A stretch of 64,000 bases of DNA from G965207345 sp965207345. Its GTDB lineage: Bacteria; Pseudomonadota; Gammaproteobacteria; PS1; Pseudothioglobaceae. This document shows positions 21,299-29,600 of this stretch, one piece after another (position 1 is the stretch's first letter; every line of letters begins with the position of its first letter). The notes under the pieces are model-generated. The model made no database searches, was not told the DNA's origin, and worked only from the letters and a program-made list of their open reading frames with translations. The stretch lies in the NCBI GenBank assembly GCA_965207345.1, contig OZ242280.1, forward strand, positions 620,001-684,000, given 5' to 3'. The position numbers and the translations under genes were made by a program.

Positions 21299-21766
21299 AT
21301 GTTAGCAAAAAGGTTTGCCTTAGGTTTTGGTATTGCTATTATTTTGCCTTTAATGCTTTATTATGGTGTTAGCACATTTAGCCCAGAACCCAAATATAGC
21401 GACTATCGCATAGATAATTATTATCAAAAATATAAAGATGCATCTTTAGAAGATAAAAAAGCACTGGCAAACAAACAAGAAAAATTAACTTTACAATTAA
21501 AGGTAGCAAGGAAGGGTTTTCAACAAAATCTATTTTTTGTTATGGTGCCACTTGGAGTATTATCAATCATTATTGGTGCTTTTATTACAACTAACAGTAT
21601 AGGTGCTGGTCTTATTTTTGGTGGTATTTTTAGTATGTGTAATGGCTATATACGTTATTGGTCTGAGTTGCCAGATAGTTTGAGATTTATCTCTTTACTG
21701 TTTGCATTTTTGGTACTAATAATAGTTGGCTATAAAAAATTAGAAAGCCAAAAATATAGCAAATAA
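21299..21766 (+). CDS. Small multi-spanning membrane protein of unknown function
   Basis: Family not recognised. 155 residues with an N-terminal hydrophobic segment (about 6-25), a charged, Lys/Tyr-rich loop (about 30-75) likely outside the membrane, and three further hydrophobic segments (about 80-97, 100-115, 127-145). It begins 44 bases after fba, on the same strand, with AGTAGGG near the ATG. It may be the last gene of the sugar-phosphate operon. Confidence 0.6.
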   Translation: MLAKRFALGFGIAIILPLMLYYGVSTFSPEPKYSDYRIDNYYQKYKDASLEDKKALANKQEKLTLQLKVARKGFQQNLFFVMVPLGVLSIIIGAFITTNSIGAGLIFGGIFSMCNGYIRYWSELPDSLRFISLLFAFLVLIIVGYKKLESQKYSK

Positions 21767-21803
21767 GGCTAGAAAGCAAAATAACACGCTTAGATGATTA
21801 AGC

Positions 21804-21829
21804 AACCACCGTTTTTTTAAGCAGTAGTT
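21804..21829 (-). terminator. Hairpin terminator of the minus-strand precursor pair
   Basis: Read on the minus strand, AACTACTG pairs with CGGTGGTT around an A-rich loop (two G-U pairs). It lies just after the stop of the precursor ending at 21845. The same hairpin, slightly changed, follows the plus-strand precursor cluster at 26397-26426. The T-tract is weak here. Confidence 0.55.
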
Positions 21830-21844
21830 TTTTGTTTAAGAGCT

Positions 21845-22159
21845 TTAATGACAATGACCCCCTCCAGAGCTTGCAGTACCAGCCGTTGAACAGAGGGTAG
21901 AGACAGTGCCGAGACCCTTAGAGGCGTATTTTGGATCGGCTGGATCGGTTTGGTGCCTCCCAGCAGCTAGGCCCTCTAATGGTGGCACACCATTATATGG
22001 AATGGCAATATAAGTAACCTCTTTAGTACAGGTTGTAACCTCATATTCCTCTACATCTTTAAATGGTGAATCATCACCAAGAACTCCCTTTGGATCTTTT
22101 CTAAGCTCAGCACGCACCTTTTTATCGTGAAGCGCAATTTTTAATTTTTTAATATTCAT
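21845..22159 (-). CDS. NHLP-type RiPP precursor peptide (copy A)
   Basis: 104 residues from the ATG at 22159, which has GGAG six bases upstream. The leader has the pattern of nitrile-hydratase-like leader peptides: L-HDKKVRAELRKDPKGVLGDD, an acidic VEEYEV strand, YIAIP, then a hydrophobic stretch ending in LAAG as a likely cleavage site. The core is rich in Gly, Ser, Thr and Cys (GLGTVSTLCSTAGTASSGGG, then HCH), as in lanthipeptide or azole-type products. It is second in a minus-strand pair. No modification or export gene lies nearby, so the product class is inference. Confidence 0.7.
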   Translation of the reverse strand: MNIKKLKIALHDKKVRAELRKDPKGVLGDDSPFKDVEEYEVTTCTKEVTYIAIPYNGVPPLEGLAAGRHQTDPADPKYASKGLGTVSTLCSTAGTASSGGGHCH

Positions 22160-22198
22160 AACTTTCTCCAAAAATAGAAATATAACTCAAACTCACCC

Positions 22199-22327
22199 CT
22201 ATAGATGACCACCTTGTTCACCTTTTCCAGTGCTTGCAGTACTAGCTGTTGAACAAAGGGTAGAAATACTACCCAAACCTTTAGGTTGAAGACTTAACTG
22301 AGAAGAACCAGCAGCAATATTCTCTAA
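22199..22327 (-). pseudogene. Leaderless core cassette, tandem duplicate of a precursor 3' end
   Basis: A near-copy of the last ~125 bases of copy B sits immediately behind it. It encodes LENIAAG, then SSQLSLQPKGLG, SISTLCSTASTASTG and a stop at 22199-22201. There is no leader, no start codon and no frame continuity with copy B, whose TAG overlaps the first codons of this unit in another frame. Probably not translated. It shows tandem duplication of the core region with the break in the cleavage-site region. Confidence 0.75.
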
Positions 22328-22635
22328 TGCAAATGACCACCGTGTTTACCTCCCCCAGTGCTTGCACTACTAGCTGTTGAACAAAGGGTAGAAATACTAC
22401 CCAAACCTTTAGGTTGAAGACTTAACAGACCAGCAGCAATATTCTCTAATGGTGGCACACTATTATATGGAATGGCAATATAAGTAACCTCTTTAGTACA
22501 GGTTGTAACCTCATATTCCTCTACATCTTTAAATGGTAAATCATCACCAAGAACTCCCCCTGGATCTTTTCTAAGCTCAGCACGCACCTTTTTATCGTGA
22601 AGTACAGCATTTAATTCTTTATGGCTAAGACTCAT
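22324..22635 (-). CDS. NHLP-type RiPP precursor peptide (copy B)
   Basis: 103 residues from the ATG at 22635, with AGGAG upstream; a longer frame starting at 22659 would place the Shine-Dalgarno inside the gene. The leader is nearly identical to copy A from HDKKVRAELRKDP to YIAIPYN, then PPLENIAAG. The core reads LLSLQPKGLGSISTLCSTAS followed by SASTGGG and a His/Gly tail. The leader is conserved while the core differs from copy A, the pattern expected for precursors that share modification enzymes. First gene of the minus-strand unit, behind its own conserved upstream element. Confidence 0.72.
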   Translation of the reverse strand: MSLSHKELNAVLHDKKVRAELRKDPGGVLGDDLPFKDVEEYEVTTCTKEVTYIAIPYNSVPPLENIAAGLLSLQPKGLGSISTLCSTASSASTGGGKHGGHLH

Positions 22636-22693
22636 AATTTTCTCCTTTGTAAATATCAATAACAGTAAGGTTTAATACTTTAGACACTAAGAT

Positions 22694-22763
22694 ATTTTAC
22701 AAAAAATTTGTGCGTAAAGTAAGATCTTTTTCTTATAAATCTATAAACCCTAACTATTGACAT
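22694..22763 (-). promoter_or_regulatory. Conserved upstream element of precursor copy B
   Basis: On the minus strand a block ATGTCAATAGTTAGGGTTTA (22763 downward) is followed about 60 bases later by a -10-like TGTAAAAT. The same two blocks, with similar spacing, precede the three plus-strand precursor genes. No standard -35 is seen, so the first block is a candidate activator site. Confidence 0.6.
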
Positions 22764-22815
22764 TATTTATTTTTGATTTTAAAACGAATCAATACTTGTG
22801 TGCTTTGAAAAAAAC

Positions 22816-24684
22816 TTAGGCGGATTGCTTTTTTGTATGGAAATAAACAAGCAAAATAGAAATAGAAGCTGGTGTAATACCCTCAATACGACTCGCTTGT
22901 CCAATGGTGTTTGGCTGATATTGGTTTAATTTTTCTACCACTTCATTAGAAAGTGCCTTAATAGTGCTATAGTCAAAATGTTCGGGTAGCGCAGTTTGCT
23001 CATTTTTACGATATTTGATAATTTCTTCTTGCTGACGCTTGATATAACCTGCATATTTAATCTGATTTTCCACTTGCTGTGCGATAATTTTATTATCAAG
23101 AAGTGGTGCCGCTTGTGATAGAGATGTTAGGTCTTGATAACAAATGTTAGGACGTCTTAATAAATCTGCTAAACTGTATTCATGATTTAGTGCTCTGCCG
23201 ACTAATTGTGTTGCTTTTTCATCATTTGCCTGTATCCAAGTGCATTCAAGACGTCTTTTTTCTGCTTCAACTACCTTATATTTAGCACTGAATGCCTGCC
23301 ATCTTTTTTCTCCTATTAAACCAAATTGATATGCTAGAGGTGTCAAACGCAGGTCAGCATTATCTTCTCTAAGTAGTAAGCGATACTCAGCACGAGAAGT
23401 AAACATGCGATAAGGCTCTTTTGCACCTTTAGTAATTAAATCATCTACCATCACGCCCAGATATGATTGATCGCGCCTTGGATGCCACGCCTTTTTATTT
23501 TGCGTGGCTAAACTTGCATTAATGCCTGCAAGCAAACCTTGTGCTGCTGCTTCTTCATAACCCGTTGTGCCATTAATTTGCCCAGCAAAAAAAAGTCCAG
23601 ATATAGCTTTAGTTTCCAAACTGAATTTTAATCCTCTAGGGTCAAAAAAATCATATTCAATTGCATAACCTAAACGCACAATATGCGCATTTTCAAAACC
23701 TTTTATGGAGCGTATAAAAGCAATTTGTGCTGCGTAAGGCAAACTAGTAGATATACCATTTGGATAGATTTCATTAGTTTCAAGTCCTTCAGGCTCAACA
23801 AAAATCTGATGGCTATTACGCGCATGGAAACGTGCTACTTTATCTTCAATAGAAGGGCAATAACGGGGCGCATTACCAGTAATGCTACCTGTGAACATTG
23901 GTGAGTCTTTCATTGCAGCGCGAATAATTTTATGCGTTTTTATATTGGTATGTGTGATGTAACACGATACTTGTCGGGGATGTTCTGAAACATCTCCCAT
24001 AAAAGAAAAAACAGGAGTGGGCGTATCACTTTTCTGTTTATCTAGTAAATGATAATCAATTGTCCTGCCATTTAGGCGTGGTGGTGTGCCTGTTTTTAAT
24101 CTGCCAACACCTAGATCATAAGCACGCAATTTTTGCGCTAATGTATTTGCAGGCGCATCTCCCGCACGTCCGCCGCCGTAATGCTTTCTGCCAATATGGA
24201 TAATCCCGCCCAAAAAAGTGCCGCTTGTTAGAATCACTTGATGAGAAAAAATTTTAAGTCCCGTCTCAGTTACAACGCCTTTAATAGTATTATTTTCAAT
24301 GATTAAATCACTCACCGCCTGCTGAAACAAAAACAAATTTTTCCTATTTTCTAAAACACTACGAATATAAGATTTATAAAGCATCCTATCAGTTTGCGCT
24401 CTCGTTGCTCTCACTGCAGCACCTTTACTTTTATTAAGAGTGCGAAATTGAATACCTGCATAATCCGCCGCCCGTGCCATCACCCCGCCCATAGCATCAA
24501 TTTCTTTTACCAAATGACTCTTACCAATGCCACCAATAGCAGGGTTACAGCTCATTTGCCCAAGCGTTTCAATATTGTGTGTCAAAAGCAGTGTTGGCAC
24601 ACCCATTCTACTGCAAGCAAGTGCTGCCTCTGTGCCAGCATGTCCACCGCCTATAACAATGACTGGATAATAATTATTTTGCAT
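22816..24684 (-). CDS. mnmG: tRNA uridine 5-carboxymethylaminomethyl modification enzyme MnmG
   Basis: FAD protein that with MnmE forms cmnm5U34 in the wobble position of several tRNAs. The N-terminal dinucleotide motif [14 protein letters not shown], the GxGR-like [13 protein letters not shown], the cysteine motif RYCPSIEDK and the C-terminal helical MnmE-binding part are present. Length 622 is normal. It splits the two groups of precursor genes and has no functional link to them that I can see. Confidence 0.97.
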   Translation of the reverse strand: MQNNYYPVIVIGGGHAGTEAALACSRMGVPTLLLTHNIETLGQMSCNPAIGGIGKSHLVKEIDAMGGVMARAADYAGIQFRTLNKSKGAAVRATRAQTDRMLYKSYIRSVLENRKNLFLFQQAVSDLIIENNTIKGVVTETGLKIFSHQVILTSGTFLGGIIHIGRKHYGGGRAGDAPANTLAQKLRAYDLGVGRLKTGTPPRLNGRTIDYHLLDKQKSDTPTPVFSFMGDVSEHPRQVSCYITHTNIKTHKIIRAAMKDSPMFTGSITGNAPRYCPSIEDKVARFHARNSHQIFVEPEGLETNEIYPNGISTSLPYAAQIAFIRSIKGFENAHIVRLGYAIEYDFFDPRGLKFSLETKAISGLFFAGQINGTTGYEEAAAQGLLAGINASLATQNKKAWHPRRDQSYLGVMVDDLITKGAKEPYRMFTSRAEYRLLLREDNADLRLTPLAYQFGLIGEKRWQAFSAKYKVVEAEKRRLECTWIQANDEKATQLVGRALNHEYSLADLLRRPNICYQDLTSLSQAAPLLDNKIIAQQVENQIKYAGYIKRQQEEIIKYRKNEQTALPEHFDYSTIKALSNEVVEKLNQYQPNTIGQASRIEGITPASISILLVYFHTKKQSA

Positions 24685-24748
24685 AGTTACTTATTTTTAA
24701 GTAGGGTGTTATTCTTTGAAACAAGCTATTATACTAAAAAACAGCTAA

Positions 24749-24847
24749 TGTGCACCAAGTGCTTGGTGTATTTCAAAGGCAGTTTCTAGAATGTGTTTGC
24801 CATTTTGGCTGTCTATTTTATGCCTCTCATTTGGATGATTTAATAAC
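24749..24847 (-). pseudogene. Short C-terminal remnant of an unidentified gene
   Basis: On the minus strand an open stretch without a start codon follows a TAG and reads about 33 residues (NHPNERHKIDSQNG, then KHILETAFEIHQALGAH) before a stop. Composition looks protein-coding rather than random. I do not recognise the family. It lies between mnmG and the first plus-strand precursor. Confidence 0.25.
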
Positions 24848-24981
24848 TAAGAGCCCTATGCTATGCTTTTTTATAACCTCTGTCAAGAGTATAAATTAAA
24901 GTATCCGATATATAAGCTTTGCCACTAGATGGTAGGTGCAATAAAGATATTTTGCATGTTTTTTGACTTTAAAGCAAAATA

Positions 24982-25053
24982 GTGTCAATAATTAGGGTTT
25001 ATACAACCATTAGAAGTTCTAGATTTATATCAATATTTTCTATAAAATAGCAG
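24982..25053 (+). promoter_or_regulatory. Conserved upstream element of precursor copy C
   Basis: Block I (24982-25007) begins GTGTCAATAATTAGGG and ends TTTATACAAC. Block II (25037-25053) is TTTCTATAAAATAGCAG, with TATAAA as the likely -10. The blocks recur upstream of copies D and E and, more diverged, B, while the sequence between them does not match. Confidence 0.65.
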
Positions 25054-25089
25054 TGGTTATTGTATTTGTTACTTCTTAAGGAGAAAAAC

Positions 25090-25404
25090 ATGAGTATCAG
25101 CTTAAAAGAGTTCGGTGCTAGTCTTTATGATAAAGAGATGCGTGCCGAGTTTAGAAAAAACCCAAAAAAGTTTCTTAGCGATGATTCGCCGTTTAAGAAT
25201 GCACAGAAATATAAAGTTATAACTTCCACTAAAGATATTACTTATATTGCTATTCCACATCGTGATGTGCTACTATTAGCGAATATCACTGCTGCTGGGA
25301 ATATGGAGGGTGAGCCCACTATTTCTATATCCACCGTAGCCTCTGCTAGCTCGTGTCTTGGTACTTTGAGTTCTGTTCATATGCTAGATGGTCGTCGCGT
25401 ATAA
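25090..25404 (+). CDS. NHLP-type RiPP precursor peptide (copy C)
   Basis: 104 residues with a strong AAGGAG before the ATG. The leader carries the family pattern: SLYDKEMRAEFRKNPKKFL, a Lys/Val strand, ITYIAIP, and ITAAG as the likely processing site. The core contains ISISTVASASSCLGTLSS, with one Cys and many Ser/Thr, then a charged tail. Leader similarity to A and B is clear but looser, and the core is unlike theirs. First of three plus-strand copies, each with its own promoter element and Shine-Dalgarno. Confidence 0.68.
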   Translation: MSISLKEFGASLYDKEMRAEFRKNPKKFLSDDSPFKNAQKYKVITSTKDITYIAIPHRDVLLLANITAAGNMEGEPTISISTVASASSCLGTLSSVHMLDGRRV

Positions 25405-25453
25405 TGTCAACGTTGAATAATGCTTTTTAAAATTCTGTTTTAAAAGTAAAAGA

Positions 25454-25522
25454 GTGTCAATAATTAGGTTTATACAACTATCAGAAATTTTGGTTTTATA
25501 TTAATTTCCTATAAAACAGCAG
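25454..25522 (+). promoter_or_regulatory. Conserved upstream element of precursor copy D
   Basis: Block I GTGTCAATAATTAGG ... TTTATACAAC at 25454-25478 and block II TTTCCTATAAAACAGCAG at 25505-25522. The distance from block I start to the -10-like TATAAA is 56 bases, against 59 for copy C and 58 for copy E. Confidence 0.65.
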
Positions 25523-25562
25523 AGGCTATCATATATTTATTGTTTTAATAAAGGAGAAAATA

Positions 25563-25877
25563 ATGAATCTTAGTTATAAAGAGTTAAACACCGGGCTTTA
25601 CGATAAAAAAATGCGTGTTGAGCTTAGAGAAAACCCCAAAAAAGTTCTTGGTAACTCCCCACCATTTGAAGATACGAAGGAATATAAAGTTGTAACTTCT
25701 AGTAAAAAAATTACTTATATTGCAGTGCCACATCGTAATACGCCACCATTAGACAAAATTGCTGCTGGAACAAAGAGAAAAGACAGTCCCTGGGATGTGT
25801 CCACTATATCTACTGCCTGCTCAACACTAGGCTGTATGAGTAGCGTTAAAATGGATAGTCATGGCAATCGCATCTAA
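25563..25877 (+). CDS. NHLP-type RiPP precursor peptide (copy D)
   Basis: 104 residues with AAAGGAG before the ATG. Leader: LYDKKMRVELRENPKKVLG, EYKVVTSSKKITYIAVP, then DKIAAG at the expected cleavage site. Core: VSTISTACSTLGCMSS, with two Cys and several Ser/Thr, then a polar tail. Two Cys plus several Ser/Thr would allow thioether rings if a lanthionine synthetase acts on it; this is inference from composition. Confidence 0.68.
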   Translation: MNLSYKELNTGLYDKKMRVELRENPKKVLGNSPPFEDTKEYKVVTSSKKITYIAVPHRNTPPLDKIAAGTKRKDSPWDVSTISTACSTLGCMSSVKMDSHGNRI

Positions 25878-25900
25878 TATAAGTTAGGTGTATAATAATG

Positions 25901-25966
25901 GTGTCAGTAACTAGGGCTTTATACAACGGCAAATTATTTTAACTTTGTAAACATTCTCTATAAAAT
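25901..25966 (+). promoter_or_regulatory. Conserved upstream element of precursor copy E
   Basis: Block I GTGTCAGTAACTAGGG ... TTTATACAAC at 25901-25927 and block II with CTCTATAAAATGAC around 25957-25966. It has diverged a little more than the elements of C and D, but spacing is kept. Confidence 0.6.
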
Positions 25967-26011
25967 GACGGCGATTCTGCTGTATTTATATCTTGATAAG
26001 GAGAAAAAATT

Positions 26012-26296
26012 ATGAGCATTGATTTGGAAGACTTAAAGGCTGGTCTTTATGATAAAAGGATGCGTGCTAGGCTTAGAAAAGATCCACAAAGTTTCCTTGG
26101 TGATTCCTCACCATATAAAGATGCGAAGGAATGTAAAGTTATAACCTCTAGCAAAGAGGTTACTTATGTTACGATACCACATCACACCACGTTGCCATTA
26201 TCAAAAATTACTGCTGGGACTGGGAGGGGTTATGGCTGTCTTTCTACTTTTACCTCAACCGTTGGCACTGCAAGTACTAGTGATGGAAAGAACTAG
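26012..26296 (+). CDS. NHLP-type RiPP precursor peptide (copy E)
   Basis: 94 residues with AAGGAG before the ATG. Leader: LYDKRMRARLRKDPQSFLGD, EVTYVTIP, and KITAG as the likely cleavage site. Core: TGRGYGCLSTFTSTVGTAST and a short SDGKN end, with a single Cys. It is the shortest copy. The hairpin terminator 100 bases downstream closes the plus-strand precursor cluster. Confidence 0.68.
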   Translation: MSIDLEDLKAGLYDKRMRARLRKDPQSFLGDSSPYKDAKECKVITSSKEVTYVTIPHHTTLPLSKITAGTGRGYGCLSTFTSTVGTASTSDGKN

Positions 26297-26396
26297 ATTA
26301 TTGCGCAACATCTTAGTGCGTAGGACACAAATAAAAATATATTTAAAGAGTAGCATATATTAGGTATTTTAAGCTAGTATTGAAATTCTTAAATAG

Positions 26397-26426
26397 AAAA
26401 ACTACCACTTAAAAACGGTGGTTTTT
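26397..26426 (+). terminator. Rho-independent terminator after the plus-strand precursors
   Basis: AAAAACTACC pairs with GGTGGTTTTT around a ten-base A-rich loop, giving a ten-pair stem with one G-U pair and flanking A and T runs. It could work in both directions. It closely resembles the hairpin after the minus-strand precursors at 21804-21829. Confidence 0.7.
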
Positions 26427-26473
26427 CTATTTTGCGTTGGTGTTATCTTATGCAGGTTTTTTATCTCTCCATT

Positions 26474-26583
26474 AAAAAAGCCCCCACTGGGAGGGCTTTA
26501 GGTCGCTTAGAAGCGGAGCCTACGAAATATTCATTTCATTAGTATGAAAAGCAAATCAATAGGCCTTGGTCGGTTATACTAAG
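26474..26583 (-). ncRNA. tracrRNA of the type II-C CRISPR system
   Basis: Positions 26559-26578 match the CRISPR repeat over 20 bases, giving an antirepeat for crRNAs transcribed from the minus strand. Downstream on that strand come a short hairpin GAAAT/ATTTC, a longer one pairing TAGG..CGCTT with AAGCG..CCTA, and a rho-independent terminator, AAAGCCC...GGGGCTTT plus T's (26474-26499). A TTGCTC-17-TATTAT promoter fits a start near 26583, giving about 110 nt. The opposite strand has no terminator and would run into cas9. Pairing next to the spacer (repeat GTTGTG with CATAC) needs a bulge. Confidence 0.8.
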
Positions 26584-26594
26584 GTGGATATAAT
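26566..26594 (+). promoter_or_regulatory. Promoter of cas9
   Basis: TTGGTC (26566-26571), a 17-base spacer and TATAAT (26589-26594). The start would fall about 10 bases before the cas9 ATG at 26611, leaving almost no 5' leader, which agrees with the lack of a Shine-Dalgarno. The -35 lies inside the tracrRNA antirepeat. Confidence 0.55.
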
Positions 26595-26618
26595 ACACGA
26601 AATTGAACCAATGAGCAA
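26590..26618 (-). promoter_or_regulatory. Promoter of the tracrRNA
   Basis: On the minus strand TTGCTC (26618-26613), 17 bases, TATTAT (26595-26590). Its -10 shares bases with the cas9 -10 on the other strand, and its -35 lies within the first codons of cas9, so the two promoters overlap. Confidence 0.55.
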
Positions 26619-29600
26619 GAAAATTTTAGGCTTGGATTTAGGTAGCAATTCAATAGGTTGGGCGTTGCTGGAAGAAAAAACCGGCAAGCTGTTAAAAATC
26701 ATTGACCTCGGCTCCCGTATCTTTATCAAGGCGGTGAAGGAAGGGGAGACCCCAACCCCGAAAAACGTGAAACGTCGTCAAATGCGTTTAGTTAGGCGTG
26801 TGCTTCAAAGGCGCGCAAGACGCAAGCAAAAAATGCTCAACTATCTGGTATTGCTTGATTTGCTTCCCAAGGAATTGCTCGGTAATACCGAACCGGAAAA
26901 ATTATTGAACCAAATTGGTGACCCGTACGAATTGCGCACGAAGGCATTGGACGAGCGATTGTCTTCACACCAATTGGGGCGCATTTTATTGCACTTTGTT
27001 GCGAGGCGAGGGTTTTTAAGTAATAAAAAACAAGCGGCGGGGGATTTGGTGGATGATCCGGATACGATGGATTACTTGAATGAACCGGACGCTAAAACTG
27101 ACTCCAGTGAGGATAAAAAAGAAGGTGATTTCAAGGCGGATATTGCTAAAGTTTATCTGGATATTAAGGCTGAGGGAGCAAGGACTTTGGGCGAGTATTT
27201 ATATCGTTCAAAAAACAATGTCAAACGCAACCGCGCACATAAAGGTGGACACTTGCGTACGGACCGTGCGATGTATCAAGATGAATTAGAACAAATCTGG
27301 AAAAAGCAACGTGCTTATTTTACGAATCTTCCGGGTGATTTCATGGAAGAGAACAAAGGTGTTAAAAAAATAATTTTTTATCAACGACCGCTCAAGTTGA
27401 GAAAAGATCGCGTTGGGAGATGTTCCTTGGAGCCAAAACATTATCGTGCAAATACGGCGCGTTTGGAAGTGCAACGATTCCGCTATCTGCAAGATATTAA
27501 TAATTTAGAATATTTGGATCGACATTCGAATAAATGGGTATCACCAACAGATGAGCAAAAAGCCAAACTCGTTATCTATTTTGAGCATCATCCAAAAATT
27601 ACAATCACAGCACTCAAAAAGGAATTAAATATTGATAAGTTAACGGAAATCAATTTAGAAACAAAAGATTTGAAGGGCAATATTACTGCTTGTACAATTC
27701 GATCGGTCATCGGAGAGCAATGGGATGAAATGGGTGATACTAAACAAAAGTCCTTGTTCGAGGATTTGTTCACCATCAAGAAAAAATCCGCCCTCAAAAA
27801 TCGACTGATAGTTCATTGGAATTTTGACAAACAAACGGCTGTCAAACTATGTTTGTTGGAGTTTGAACCTTCCCATTCAAATCTTTCACTTAAAGCCATA
27901 AACAAACTACTGCCGTATTTGAAAGGAGGCAAGATTTACAGCGATGCGCGCCAAGACGCAGGATATGGTTATGATGCCAAAGAAATGGAAACTCAGGAAA
28001 AACTATCCTCTCCGCCTGAAACACCCAACCCAATTGTTAACAAAGGATTGCACGAGTTGCGCCGTGTGGTCAATGCCATCATTAAAGAACACGGCAAACC
28101 CGATGCCATTCGCATTGAAATGGCACGGGATTTAGAAATGAATACTAAACAATATGAAAAATTTATCAAACAGCAAAAAATAAATGCAACGGCTAACAAA
28201 GAAGCCCAAGAAAAATTTGAAAGTCTGAATTTGGGAAGTAAATATGCTTCGGGAGATCAAAAAACTAAGTACAGGTTATGGAAAGATCAAAAGGAGTGCT
28301 GTGCATACAGCAATCAATCTATCCCCCTGAGACAGGTGTTTAGCGCCGACACGGAAGTGGATCATATTTTACCGTTTCCCAAATCTCTGGACGATTCGTA
28401 TATGAACAAGGTCATTTGTCTGACGAAAGAAAATCGCTACAAAGGCGATAGGACTCCCATTGATGCTTGGGGTGGAAATGACGAAAAATGGAATCAAATC
28501 ACTCAATCTATCCGTCGCTGGGACAAGTCACTTAAATCTAAAGTAGCGAGATTTTATCAAACCGAAAAGGATTTGCTAAAACGTAATTTTATTGAAACAC
28601 AATTAAATGATACTCGCTATATTTCAATATTGGCGAAAGATTATATGTGTCAACTGGGTTGCGATGTATCGGTTACTAAAGGATTTGTTGTATCTAAAAT
28701 CCGCCATCAATGGGGTTTTAACACTCTTATCGGTGAAACCAATAGAAAAGATCGCACCGACCATCGTCACCATGCAATTGATGCGGTGGTGATTGCTGCT
28801 ACGTCTCGTAGTCTATACACTAAAGCGGTTGGACAGATTCAAAACAACAAACTTAAAATTGACCTGCCATACCCACATATCAGGGATGAATTGAGCGAAA
28901 ACATCAAACACATTATCGTCTCCCATGCGCCCCAACGAAAATTATCCGGTGCTTTGCATGAAGAAGGAAAAGGAGCAGGATATATCGCCAAACACGGCGG
29001 ATTTGTTTATCGTAAAACCCTTGGCTCAAAATTTACCGAAAAAAAAGCCAAAAGTATCGTGGATGAAACCGTCAAAAAAATTGTAGAAAAGCACATCTCA
29101 AAATACCAAAATATAAAGGAAGCCTTTGCCGACAATGTAACCGTCTATCACAAAGATGGAAAGACACCCATTAAGCGTGTGAGAGTTTTGCAGTCTAAAA
29201 TAAAGAAAGAAAAAAAGTTGGGCGAGGCGAAATTTGGCGTGAAAGACAAGCAGGGGAAAATTTTTAAATGGATGGTTTATGGCAACACCCATCATGTGGA
29301 AATTATCCGAGATAAAAAAACAGGGCAAATCAAGGGCGAATTTGTAACCATGATGGAAGCGCACAGACGAGCAATGACAGGCGCAAAATCTGCTATAAAA
29401 CGTGATGTTGTGCGGGAAAAAATAGTTAAAGATTACGGGGAGAAGCATGAGTTATTAATGGTCTTGCATATTAATGATACTGTTAGTGTGGTAAATGATG
29501 ATGGCGAGCGTATATTTTACCGGGTTCAAAAGCTCGGAGCGAGAGGAAATATAATGACATTAAGACTTAACATAGCCGCTACGACAAAGAAAAAACATGA

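Noticed and set aside
21845..26296. Precursor peptides as toxin-antitoxin or small DNA-binding proteins
   Set aside because: No partner gene, no DNA-binding motif, and a conserved leader with a variable small-residue core and [AG]AG site fits processed peptides better.
26559..26640. tracrRNA on the plus strand
   Set aside because: The 20-base antirepeat would also fit plus-strand crRNAs, but on that strand no terminator or hairpins follow and the RNA would run into cas9. Repeat orientation (GTTG first), embedded promoters and the terminator all favour the minus strand.
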